From CALKWS01 sp035302405 (lineage in GTDB: Bacteria; Actinomycetota; Actinomycetes; Actinomycetales; Beutenbergiaceae): a DNA stretch of 60,286 nucleotides. The translations under genes were made by a program, and so were the position numbers. Shown piece after piece: positions 42,418-52,285 of the stretch. The DNA is taken from the NCBI GenBank assembly GCA_035302405.1, contig DATGSR010000060.1, positions 1 through 60,286 of the forward strand, read 5' to 3'. Position 1 is the stretch's first letter, and every line of letters begins with the position of its first letter. A model generated the notes under the pieces. The model did not search any database. It was not told the origin of the DNA and worked only from the letters and a program-made list of their open reading frames with translations.

Positions 42418-43233
42418 CTACTGCGCGGGCAGGGCGAGGTAACCCATCACCGCATCGTGCAGGTGGGAGTTCGTGGCCACTGCGTTCCCGCCGTAGGGCC
42501 CGTCGGCACCGGCCAGGGAGGTGAACCGGCCTCCGGCCTCAGTGACGATCGGCACCAACGCAGCCATGTCGTAGAGCGCCAACTCCGGTTCGCAGGCGAT
42601 GTCCACTGCCCCTTCGGCGACCATCATGTAGGACCAGAAGTCCCCGTAGGCGCGAGTGCGCCACACCGCTCTGGTCATGTCGAGGAACGGGTCGAAGAGG
42701 TCGATCTCCTCCCACCCACTGAGGCTGGAATAGGACAGCGAGGCGTCCTGGAGTTGCTGCACCCCGGAGACGGAGATCCGGTGTGCCGCCGAGATCGATC
42801 GACCGGTCCACGCGCCTGAACCGTTTGCCGCCCACCACCGGCGCTGCAGAGCCGGAGCGGACACCAGCCCGAGGACCGGTTCGCCGTCGTCGATGAGCGC
42901 GATGAGGGTGGCCCACACCGGCACGCCGCGGATGAAGTTCTTGGTGCCATCGATCGGGTCGATCACCCACTGCCGGCTGCCGTGACCGGTGGAACCGAAC
43001 TCCTCGCCCAGCACGGCATCCCGTGGCCGAGCGCGGCCCAACTGGGCTCGCACGATCTCCTCTGCGCTGCGGTCGGCGTCGCTGACCGGCGTGGTGTCGG
43101 GTTTGGTTTCCACGTGCAGGTCCAAGGCCTTGAACCGGGCCATGGTCTGGGCATCGACTTGGTCGGCGATCACGTGCGCCAGGCGCAGGTCGTCGTCGTA
43201 CCGGGGACGTTGCGGGTCAGTATCGGTGCTCAC
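42418..43233 (-). CDS. hisN: Inositol-monophosphatase-family protein, probable histidinol-phosphatase HisN
   Basis: A 271-residue metal-dependent phosphatase. The IMPase motifs are clear: GEEFG (E77/E78), DPIDGTKNF (D92, D95) and the C-terminal YDMAALVPIVTEAGG with the third acidic ligand. The sequence matches the actinobacterial HisN type, which removes phosphate from histidinol-phosphate; inositol phosphate or other sugar phosphates cannot be excluded. No other his gene is nearby. The GTG at 43233 gives MSTDTDPQRP. Confidence 0.85.
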   Translation of the reverse strand: MSTDTDPQRPRYDDDLRLAHVIADQVDAQTMARFKALDLHVETKPDTTPVSDADRSAEEIVRAQLGRARPRDAVLGEEFGSTGHGSRQWVIDPIDGTKNFIRGVPVWATLIALIDDGEPVLGLVSAPALQRRWWAANGSGAWTGRSISAAHRISVSGVQQLQDASLSYSSLSGWEEIDLFDPFLDMTRAVWRTRAYGDFWSYMMVAEGAVDIACEPELALYDMAALVPIVTEAGGRFTSLAGADGPYGGNAVATNSHLHDAVMGYLALPAQ

Positions 43234-43562
43234 CCGATCAACCTATCCCGGCGGCGCCCGTGAGCCGCCGCAGACGCACACCGATCGGCCGCACACGGAT
43301 CTGCCGCACACCGAACGGCCCGGGCGTCATATTCGGCTCGCGCCACTCGAGTCCGTAGCGTCGAACTATCCAAGCCGCACCGACTGAAGGTATTGGGCGT
43401 GGTGATCTGGCTGCCGGAGCCGAGTCGATCTTCTAAGACCGGGTGCTGGCCTCCTGGCCGGTGCGTAGAGTACCCCCTACTAGTGATTCGCGCCACATCG
43501 GATGGCCTCTGAAGTGATGGAAATGTGACGGGGCACTCCCTCGAAGAGAGTACGGTGGAGAC
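43234..43562. other. 329-base divergent spacer between hisN and sdhC
   Basis: No gene is visible. Near 43272-43320 the motif CCGCACAC recurs three times about 15-18 bases apart (degenerate repeat). The region must hold promoters for both hisN and the sdh operon; I could not pick a convincing -35/-10 pair. GGTGGAG lies seven bases before the sdhC GTG. Confidence 0.5.
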
Positions 43563-44281
43563 GTGGCTATTCCAACGACGAACACCAGGCCACCGATTCC
43601 CAGGTGGCGCTCGAGCATCGTGCTCAAATCCGTTATGGCGGTCACCGGCGTCATCCTGGTGCTGTTCCTGATCGCGCACATGTACGGGAACCTGAAGATC
43701 TTCTCCGGTCAACAGGCTTTCGACGACTACTCTGCCTACCTGCGTGACCTAGGCGAGCCGCTGCTGCCCTACTCCGGTGCGCTGTGGCTGATGCGGCTCG
43801 TCCTGCTCGCCTCGATCCTGCTGCACATCTACGCTGCCGTCACGTTGTGGCACCGGGCTCGGGCCGTGACCAGCGGTCGAGGTGCTGCGCGGTACGTGAG
43901 CACCAAGGCCCGGCGGGGACATCAGCGTTCCTATGCCTCCTTCACCCTGCGTTGGGGCGGGGTTGTCATCGGGCTGTTCGTGATCTACCACATCCTGCAC
44001 CTGACCACGAACACCATCGCTCCCGGCGGCGCCTCGGCCAGTCCGTACGAACGGATGATCAACGGGTTCCAACTCTGGCCGGTGGTGCTGTCCTACAGCA
44101 TCGCCCTGATCGCGCTCGCGTTCCACTTGCGGCACGGGCTTTGGGCGGCCTTCGCCAGCCTGGGGTGGAACCGCTCGCAGCGCGTGCGGCGCAATCTCAA
44201 CATCATGGCCACCGTGGTAACCGCCGTGATCATCCTCGGCTTCTTCATCCCACCATTCGCCATCCTCTTCGGAGTCGTGCA

Positions 44282-44285
<4 letters not shown>
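43563..44285 (+). CDS. sdhC: Succinate dehydrogenase cytochrome b subunit
   Basis: A 240-residue membrane anchor of the single-polypeptide (B. subtilis/Wolinella-like) type, with five membrane segments near residues 22-40, 75-97, 125-148, 165-185 and 210-235. Haem-ligand candidates are the histidines in LFLIAHMYGNLK, LLHIYAAVTLWH, YHILHLTT and LAFHLRHGLW. No separate sdhD is present, which fits this type. Start GTG at 43563; GTGA overlap with sdhA. Confidence 0.92.
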
Positions 44286-46251
<1,966 letters not shown>

Positions 46252-46255
<4 letters not shown>

Positions 46256-47004
46256 ACGTCACTCTTCGAGTCTGGCGGCAGCGCAATGCCGCAGACAAAG
46301 GACGCATGGTCACCTACCACGTGGAGGGCATTTCGCCGGACATGTCCTTCCTGGAGGTGCTCGACATGCTCAACGAGCAACTCACCATGGAAGGTGAGGA
46401 CCCGATCGCGTTCGACTCCGACTGTCGGGAAGGCATCTGCGGGGCGTGCGGCCTCGTCATTAACGGGCTGGCCCACGGTCCCAAGCAGATGGTCACCACC
46501 TGCCAGTTGCACATGCGCAGCTTCAACGACGGTGACGTCATCGACGTGGAACCGTTCCGGGCCGAGCCGTTCACGGTGATTCGAGACCTGGTGGTCGACC
46601 GTTCCTCCTTCGACCGGATCATCCAGGCCGGCGGGTATATCTCGGTGAACACCGGGTCGGCCCCGGACGCGCACGCCATCCCGGTACCGCGGGATGATGC
46701 CCAGGACGCGTTCGACGCCGCTGCGTGCATCAGTTGCGGCGCGTGTGTGGCGGCCTGTCCGAACGGTTCGGCCTCGTTGTTCCTCGGCGCCAAGATTGCT
46801 CACCTGGGCAAACTGCCCCAAGGCCAGCCGGAACGGCATAGCCGCGCGCTGTCGATGACCGCCCAACACGATCACGAGGGCTTCGGCGGATGCACCCAGA
46901 TCGGCGAGTGTGAGGCGGTGTGCCCCAAGGGGATCCCGCTGTCGGTGATCTCCCAGACCAACGCCGACGTGCTCGGCGCACTGTCGCACGGTCGCGGGAA
47001 ATAG
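46252..47004 (+). CDS. sdhB: Succinate dehydrogenase iron-sulfur subunit
   Basis: A 250-residue protein with three cluster sites: the 2Fe-2S ligands in CREGICGACG and the later TCQLHM, then CISCGACVAACPNG and GGCTQIGECEAVCPKGIP for the 4Fe-4S and 3Fe-4S clusters. It passes electrons from SdhA FAD to the quinone site at SdhC. GTG at 46252 overlaps the sdhA stop (GTGA). Convergent with rsgA, with 42 bases between. Confidence 0.95.
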
Positions 47005-47046
47005 TCCGCTCCACGAGACGTAGTCCGCTTCGCGGAAGTAGACGGC

Positions 47047-48087
47047 TCAGTCGTGCTCCGGTGCACGGCTCGCCAATAGCCGGCGGAACGACTGCAATCG
47101 CGCCCGCCCTGAGGGGCCGGCGGCGCCGGAGGCGACCCACTCATCCAGGGCACAGTCGGGGGCATCCTCGGTGTGGGTGCAGCCGCGGGGGCAGTCGCGT
47201 GCCGCCGAACTCAGGTCCTCGAAGGCATGGACCAGCGTCTCCGGCTGCACGTGTGCCAGGCCGAAGGACCGCACCCCCGGGGTGTCGATGATCCAGCCAC
47301 CCTCGGGTAACGGCAGGGCAACGGCGGAGGTGGAGGTGTGCCGTCCGCGGCCGGTGGTGATGTTCACCTCGCCCACTGCACGGTCGGCGTCGGGCACCAA
47401 GGCATTGACCAGCGTGGACTTACCCACCCCGGAGTGGCCCACGAGTACCGACACTCGGTCGGTCAGAGCCGCGCGCAGGTCCGCCAGGCCGTGAATGCTC
47501 GACGGCGTTTGCTCCCCGAACTGCTGTGGCTCGGCCGCAGCGGTAACGACCGCCGGCACCCCGAGTGAGGAGTAGGCGGCCAGGAAACGGTCGGGGTTGG
47601 CCAGGTCGGCTTTGGTTAGGCACAGCAAAGCGTCCATTCCGGCATCGAACGCGGCCACCAGGCACCGGTCCACCATCCGGGGCCGCGGCTCGGGGTCGGC
47701 CAGAGCGGTGACGATCACCATTTGGTCGGCGTTGGCCACGATGATCCGCTCCGTGCCCTCGACCTCTTCCGCGGAGCGCCGCAGTACGGTGCGCCGCTCG
47801 TGCACCCGGACCACCCGGGCCAGCGTGCCTGGGGTTCCGGAGGTGTCTCCGACCACATCGACGCGGTCGCCGACCACGACCGCACCTCGGCCGAGTTCGC
47901 GGGCCATCATCGCCACCAGGGCAACGCCCTGGTCGGTGAGTAACCGGGCCCGTCCGCGATCCATCCCCGTCACGAGCGCCGGTATCGCGTCGGCGTGCTC
48001 GGGGCGTCGCTTACTGCGGGGGCGACTGCCGCGCCGGCTGGGCCGCACCCGTACATCCTCTTCGGTGTATCGGTGCGCGGCCCTCAT
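47047..48087 (-). CDS. rsgA: Ribosome small-subunit-dependent GTPase RsgA
   Basis: A 346-residue circularly permuted GTPase that acts in 30S maturation. G motifs are in the permuted order: G4 TKAD (about residue 165), then G1 GHSGVGKST, then G3 DTPG. An OB-like domain precedes and a zinc site (CPRGCTHTEDAPDC) follows. The ATG at 48087 overlaps the aroA stop by ATGA. The aroA-rsgA pair is usual in actinomycetes. The N-terminal tail (RVRPSRRGSRPRSKRRP) is strongly basic. Confidence 0.94.
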   Translation of the reverse strand: MRAAHRYTEEDVRVRPSRRGSRPRSKRRPEHADAIPALVTGMDRGRARLLTDQGVALVAMMARELGRGAVVVGDRVDVVGDTSGTPGTLARVVRVHERRTVLRRSAEEVEGTERIIVANADQMVIVTALADPEPRPRMVDRCLVAAFDAGMDALLCLTKADLANPDRFLAAYSSLGVPAVVTAAAEPQQFGEQTPSSIHGLADLRAALTDRVSVLVGHSGVGKSTLVNALVPDADRAVGEVNITTGRGRHTSTSAVALPLPEGGWIIDTPGVRSFGLAHVQPETLVHAFEDLSSAARDCPRGCTHTEDAPDCALDEWVASGAAGPSGRARLQSFRRLLASRAPEHD

Positions 48088-49370
48088 GTGCCCTCGCGCA
48101 GCATCCTCTGCCACATCGTCGCGAACCCGGGCAGGGTCTTGGCCGTGGTGCCCACGTCCACCACCTGCACCCCCTCGACCACCAACCCGATGATGGCGGC
48201 AAACGTGGCCATGCGGTGGTCGTGGTAGGTCTGCAGCACCGCGGGGCGAAGACCGCCGCCGTCGATGATCAACCCGTCCTCGGTCTCCTGCGCCCCGCCG
48301 CCGAGGCGTTGAATCTCGGTGGTCAACGCGGCCAGCCGGTCGGTCTCGTGCCCCCGCAGGTGGGCGATACCGCGCAGATGTGACCGGCCCGGGGCAAGTG
48401 CGGCCAGCGCAGCCATGGTGGGGGCGAGTTCTCCCGCTGCACTCAGGTCCATGTCCACCGGGGTGAGGTCGCCGGTGCCTCGGGCATGCAGCACGTCACC
48501 TTCCTGGCCGACCGCGCCGCCGAAGGCGGTGAGGAACTGCGGCAGGAGAGCCCCGGGCTGAGTGGTGTGTGTCGGCCAGTTCGGCACTCGCACCGTGCCG
48601 CCGGCGACCAGTGCCGCGGCCAGGAACGGTGCTGCGTTGGATAGGTCCGGTTCGACGACCACGGTGCCCGCCTTGATCGGTCCCGGCTCCACCCGCCAGA
48701 GGTTGGGCTCGGAGTCGTTCACCTGCACGCCGCGGTCGCGCAACACGTCCACGGTCATGTCGATATGCGGTTTGCTGGGCAATACCTCGCCCACATGCCG
48801 CAGGGTCAAGCCAGTGGTGAAGCGAGGCGCGGCGAGAAGCAATGCGGAGATGAACTGCGAGGAGGCGCCGGCGTCCACCTGGAGTTCGCCGCCGTGCACC
48901 TGACCGGAACCGTGGACGGTCGCCGGCAGGTGTTCAGGGTCAGCGGCAGTCACCTGCACGCCCAGGTCGCGCAGGGCGGTCAGCACGGGGCCCATCGGGC
49001 GGCTACGCGCACCGATGTCGCCGTCCAAATGCACCGGCCCATCGGCCAGTGCCGCGATCGGGGGGATGAAGCGCATCACGGTGCCGGCGAGACCGCAATC
49101 GATGGTGACATCGCCCCGCAACGGTCCGGGTTCGATAGTCAAGGTGGTGGGATCGGCCGAGGTGACGACCGTGGCACCCAGCGCCTGGAGCGCAGCGATC
49201 ATCAAGTCGGCGTCCCTGGAGCGCAGCGCTCCGGTGATGCGGGTGGTGCCGTCGGCCAGTGCAGCCAGTGGTAGGTAGCGGTTCGTGAGGGATTTCGAGC
49301 CGGGCACCACCACTGTGGCGTCCAGCGGCTCGGTGGCCAGCGGGGCCGGCCACAGGTCAGCAGCGTTCAT
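48084..49370 (-). CDS. aroA: 3-phosphoshikimate 1-carboxyvinyltransferase (EPSP synthase)
   Basis: A 428-residue EPSP synthase, step six of the shikimate pathway to aromatic amino acids. Motifs: PGSKSLTNRYLPLAALADG (catalytic Lys), SQFISALLLAAPRF, EPDLSNAAPFLAAAL and the C-terminal RGHETDRLAAL with substrate Arg/Glu. The protein has the standard two-domain length. It heads the aroA-rsgA unit and lies 11 bases after the DoxX gene region, all leftward. Confidence 0.95.
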   Translation of the reverse strand: MNAADLWPAPLATEPLDATVVVPGSKSLTNRYLPLAALADGTTRITGALRSRDADLMIAALQALGATVVTSADPTTLTIEPGPLRGDVTIDCGLAGTVMRFIPPIAALADGPVHLDGDIGARSRPMGPVLTALRDLGVQVTAADPEHLPATVHGSGQVHGGELQVDAGASSQFISALLLAAPRFTTGLTLRHVGEVLPSKPHIDMTVDVLRDRGVQVNDSEPNLWRVEPGPIKAGTVVVEPDLSNAAPFLAAALVAGGTVRVPNWPTHTTQPGALLPQFLTAFGGAVGQEGDVLHARGTGDLTPVDMDLSAAGELAPTMAALAALAPGRSHLRGIAHLRGHETDRLAALTTEIQRLGGGAQETEDGLIIDGGGLRPAVLQTYHDHRMATFAAIIGLVVEGVQVVDVGTTAKTLPGFATMWQRMLREGT

Positions 49371-49380
49371 CGAGGTTTAG

Positions 49381-49887
49381 TCACGCAGCCTTGGCGGCTT
49401 TGACCTCGGACTTCAGGTCCGACTTCAACTCCGAGAGTTCGGCGCGATGAGTCTTGGCGTTCTGCCGCTTCCAACGCAGCGAGGGTTCGCCCCGGCGATC
49501 CCCGGCGGCGAAGATCAACCCGCCTACCAGCCCGACCTTGCGCAGGAACGTACTCAGGTCCTCCCGCCGTTCTTCCGCGGACTGGCCTTGCGGACGGTTG
49601 GCGAGCGCAACCGGCACGGCAGCCACCGCCAGCGCGGCCGCGGCCAGGCGAGGCATGCGTCCCGTGGCCAGCATCCCGCCTGCCACCACGCATATCGCAC
49701 CGCCGGCGCGAGCAAGGCTCACGGTGTCCTTCGGCATACCTGGAACGTTCTCGGCGACCGATGTGAGCGGCTTGGCGATCGGTTCGAGGTTCTTGGCGTG
49801 CCGCTCGGGATGGCGCATCGCATCCCAACCGTCCACGATGAACACAGCAGCGAGCAGGGGCCGGGCTAGGGTGCGCAGCAAACTCAT
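49381..49887 (-). CDS. DoxX family membrane protein
   Basis: A 168-residue DoxX-type protein with about four membrane segments (residues about 8-22, 62-78, 83-97 and 118-130). The family opening ARPLLAAVFIVDGWDAMRHP is typical. The C-terminus (about 135-168) is a charged Lys/Glu helix (SELKSDLKSEVKAAKAA) that may be disordered. DoxX proteins are linked to redox or antioxidant membrane complexes in mycobacteria. It is ten bases before aroA and divergent from sigH. Confidence 0.88.
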   Translation of the reverse strand: MSLLRTLARPLLAAVFIVDGWDAMRHPERHAKNLEPIAKPLTSVAENVPGMPKDTVSLARAGGAICVVAGGMLATGRMPRLAAAALAVAAVPVALANRPQGQSAEERREDLSTFLRKVGLVGGLIFAAGDRRGEPSLRWKRQNAKTHRAELSELKSDLKSEVKAAKAA

Positions 49888-50094
49888 ACCCCATTGCTAC
49901 CGCACAATGCCCGCTGATGCGAGCCCGTGGCGGCAAATTGCGCGTGTTCACAGGGCGTGAACGAGGCGCGATGACAGCGCGTGTCAACCCGCGACCGTCC
50001 TTCCGCGAACCCGCCGTCCCTTGTGTGCTCCGATCATCTGGAGCGCTTGGGGGTCGGCGCGTCCTGGCTCGGTGGCATGGGCGTCCTACCGGGC
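49888..50094. other. Spacer upstream of the sigH promoter
   Basis: No gene recognised. The forward frame leading into sigH is open through this region, but the codons lack the strong third-position GC of its neighbours. It should hold the DoxX promoter. Confidence 0.4.
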
Positions 50095-50121
50095 GGGAAT
50101 GCTTCCGCCCCCCGCATCGTT
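50095..50121 (+). promoter_or_regulatory. SigR/SigH-class promoter of sigH (GGGAAT-N18-GTT)
   Basis: GGGAAT (50095-50100) is followed after exactly 18 bases by GTT (50119-50121). This is the consensus for SigR of streptomycetes and SigH of mycobacteria, both of which autoregulate. Transcription would start near 50128, just before the ATG at 50140. Confidence 0.75.
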
Positions 50122-50295
50122 GTCATTGATGTGCAGGTGATGAGTGAAAAGCCCAGAATCTACCCACCCGGACCCTCGCTCACGCTCGGTCGGGGAGGTG
50201 CCCCGGTACCGTCCGCAGCCTCGGGTCTGGCCACGGTGCCGGACGACTCCCTCGCCGGGCTGCGGACGCCCGCGATGGGGCTAGGCTTGCGGGCA

Positions 50296-50973
50296 ATGGA
50301 CAATCACGGTAAAGGCGAGCAGCGGCACCCGGTCCAGTCGCAAGGGCGGGACGCGCAGGCCGAGGAGGACGAGCGCGGTCAGGTTCGTGCGCCGGAGGAG
50401 GAGACGCCGGAGGAGCGCGACGCGCGGTTCGAGCGGGACGCGCTGCCGTTCCTGGACCAGTTGTACGGTGCGGCGCTGCGGATGACGCGGAACCCCGACG
50501 ATGCCCAGGACCTGGTTCAGGAGACGTTCTCAAAGGCCTACGCCGCCTTCGCCCAATACCGGCCGGGAACGAACCTGAAAGCCTGGCTGTACCGCATCCT
50601 GACGAATACCTACATCAACTCCTACCGCAAGAAGCAGCGTGAGCCACAACAATCCGACGCGGACACGGTAGAGGACTGGCAGATCCATCGAGCCGCGTCC
50701 CATACCTCCACCGGGCTGCGTTCAGCCGAGGCAGAAGCCATCGATGCCCTCGGTGATGACGTCATCAAGGACGCCTTGGCTTCACTGCCCGAGGAGCGAC
50801 GGCTGGCGGTGTACCTGGCCGACGTCGAAGGGTTCGCCTACAAGGAAATTGCCGAGATCATGGAGACTCCGATCGGGACGGTGATGTCCCGCCTGCACCG
50901 TGGTCGGGCCCAGTTGCGCAACCTGTTGGCCGACCACGCCCGTTCGTTGGGAATCAAGGTGGAGAAGGCATGA
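50296..50973 (+). CDS. sigH: ECF sigma factor SigH/SigR (thiol-oxidative stress)
   Basis: A 225-residue ECF sigma factor counted from the ATG at 50296 (MDNHGKGEQRHPVQ). Region 2: ALPFLDQLYGAALRMTRNPD, DAQDLVQETFSKAYAAF and GTNLKAWLYRILTNTYIN. Region 4: LPEERRLAVYLADVEGFAYKEIAEIM and GTVMSRLHRGRAQLR. With the RsrA-type anti-sigma gene overlapping its stop (ATGA) it is SigR/SigH, which controls the thiol-oxidative stress response. The frame is open upstream: the ATG at 50140, 12 bases after the predicted start of transcription, would add 52 residues (MSEKPRIYPPG...). In Streptomyces the stress-induced SigR' isoform has an extension of similar size. Either start, or both, may be used. Confidence 0.93.
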   Translation: MDNHGKGEQRHPVQSQGRDAQAEEDERGQVRAPEEETPEERDARFERDALPFLDQLYGAALRMTRNPDDAQDLVQETFSKAYAAFAQYRPGTNLKAWLYRILTNTYINSYRKKQREPQQSDADTVEDWQIHRAASHTSTGLRSAEAEAIDALGDDVIKDALASLPEERRLAVYLADVEGFAYKEIAEIMETPIGTVMSRLHRGRAQLRNLLADHARSLGIKVEKA

Positions 50974-51236
50974 ACGAGGAGTTGCGTCGCGCAGCGGAAC
51001 TTTGCGACTGCACGGAAGCGCTGGAGTACTTGTGCGAGTATCTGGACGCGGAGATGCCGGAAGGGGATCTCGCGCGGCTACGGGCCCACATCGAAGGTTG
51101 TGAACAGTGCCTGGAGGCGCTGGCCTCAGAGAAGTCCCTGCGGGTGGTGTTACGGCGTTCGTGTGCCGAGGTGGCGCCGGAGTCGCTGCGGCTGCGGGTC
51201 ATCTCCCAACTGACAACGCTGCGTCGTTCGCAGTAG
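50970..51236 (+). CDS. rsrA: Zinc-containing anti-sigma factor (RsrA/RshA type)
   Basis: An 88-residue anti-sigma factor of the ZAS group, holding SigH in reduced conditions. The motif H-x3-C-x2-C is HIEGCEQC (H40, C44, C47), with C12 or C14 as the further ligand/redox cysteine; oxidation to a disulfide releases zinc and the sigma factor in known homologues. An additional C22 is present. The C-terminal helices (VVLRRSCAEVAPESLRLRVI) contain one more Cys (C64 or so). ATGA overlap with sigH. Confidence 0.92.
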   Translation: MNEELRRAAELCDCTEALEYLCEYLDAEMPEGDLARLRAHIEGCEQCLEALASEKSLRVVLRRSCAEVAPESLRLRVISQLTTLRRSQ

Positions 51237-51372
51237 CCGCTTCCGTCGAGCACCGAGTATCGGCGCGCGCCGGTCGATGCAGATCCGCGCGCAGCGGGTG
51301 CCACGATCCTTCACCGTGGCCGCGACCGACGGTCGTGGTGACCTGCCGCGACTGACGGCCGCTGAAACACGA

Positions 51373-51403
51373 ACGCCGAGCCGGATCGAATCCGGCTCGG
51401 CGT
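51373..51403. terminator. Perfect 14-bp hairpin between convergent rsrA and bL37 genes
   Basis: ACGCCGAGCCGGAT-CGA-ATCCGGCTCGGCGT is a perfect 14-base stem with a three-base loop. It lies between the ends of rsrA (51236) and the bL37 gene (51443 on the minus strand), so it probably ends transcription from both sides. No U-tract. Confidence 0.8.
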
Positions 51404-51442
51404 CGGCTGAAGCGAGCGTTGCCCGCTATCAGTGAGGTGGTA

Positions 51443-51517
51443 TCAACTGTTTGGCCGCTTACCGCGGTTCGCGGGGCTCTTGCGGCGGGCTTTGCGCTTA
51501 CGTCCGCGCTTGCTCAT
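51443..51517 (-). CDS. Ribosomal protein bL37 (24 residues)
   Basis: ATG at 51517 to TGA at 51443 encodes 24 residues starting MSKRGRKRKARRKS and ending ANRGKRPNS. This strongly basic peptide matches the actinobacterial 50S protein bL37 (AURKAIP1/COX24-like domain), which was first seen in mycobacterial ribosome structures and is often missed by gene callers because of its length. A GGGAAT-N18-GTT promoter precedes it (51547-51573, minus strand), placing its transcription start about 23 bases before the ATG. The start codon follows a weak GGTGTGCC rather than a strong ribosome-binding site. Confidence 0.9.
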   Translation of the reverse strand: MSKRGRKRKARRKSPANRGKRPNS

Positions 51518-51546
51518 AGGGCACACCTTCCGGGTCGGAGAAATCG

Positions 51547-51573
51547 AACCGTGTCCTATGATCGCACATTCCC
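51547..51573 (-). promoter_or_regulatory. SigR/SigH-class promoter (GGGAAT-N18-GTT) of the bL37 gene
   Basis: On the minus strand GGGAAT (51573-51568) is followed after exactly 18 bases by GTT (51549-51547), the same arrangement as before sigH. The bL37 ATG is 30 bases downstream of GTT, so the transcript would have a leader of about 20 to 25 bases. Confidence 0.7.
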
Positions 51574-51700
51574 GCGCGCTGGTTCCGAGGAGAATCAAGC
51601 GCCTTCCTGCGGCGATGCATCACCTCTGGAAGGCATGGTCGGGGACCGATACGGGTCGGCGTGCCCCGGGTTCCGCACAGGCTGTCATCAGCAGGATCGC

Positions 51701-52285
51701 TTAGTTCTGCTCGGGCAGCCCCAACCAGGAATGCCATCCGTTATGCAGCACGAGCCAAGCCAGCAGGCCATAGCCGGCTTGTCCGGGATGGCTGCCGTCA
51801 CCGGCGGCCACGTCCGCCTGCCATTGTTCGTGGGTGTGCAGCGGAGCGAACGTTTCCACGTAGGGCACCCGTCGGCGGCCGCACACGTCGGCGAACGCCT
51901 CCGACAACGCGGCCAACGCCGATTCCTCCATGCCCGGGCGGGGCGGGGGCCCCAGCACGAAGGTGGGGATCGCCCGCGAAGCGGCGTCGTCGAGGATGTT
52001 GGCGAGGTTCAGCCGGCTGCGTGCCAGCGATATTCCGGCCTCCAGGTCGGCGGCCCCTGGTGCGATAACCAGGTGGCCGCCGTCCTTGCCGAACCTGCGG
52101 TTGCATTCGCTTTCCCACCGCCCGGACAGCGCAGTGGTGGTCTCCTGCGGCACGGCAAGGGTGAAGAACGCCGGCGGCTCCTCCGCCCGGGTACGGGCAG
52201 CCACGCGGCCAACCCATCCCATGCCACGCGCATCTCCGACGCCGGCGACTAGTTCGTCCCCGACCACGCAGATCCGGGTGCTCAC
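51701..52285 (-). CDS. SGNH/GDSL-like hydrolase-fold protein lacking the nucleophile serine
   Basis: A 194-residue protein with SGNH-hydrolase features: block I CVVGDELVAGVGDARGMGWV and block V DGSHPGQAGYGLLAW, with D and H of the catalytic pair. In block I the usual GDS is GDE, so the nucleophile Ser is replaced by Glu; block III (usually GxND) reads IAPGAADLEAG and is also altered. It may bind rather than cleave. The GTG at 52285 overlaps the kgd stop (GTGA), so it is translated from the kgd mRNA. Confidence 0.82.
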   Translation of the reverse strand: MSTRICVVGDELVAGVGDARGMGWVGRVAARTRAEEPPAFFTLAVPQETTTALSGRWESECNRRFGKDGGHLVIAPGAADLEAGISLARSRLNLANILDDAASRAIPTFVLGPPPRPGMEESALAALSEAFADVCGRRRVPYVETFAPLHTHEQWQADVAAGDGSHPGQAGYGLLAWLVLHNGWHSWLGLPEQN

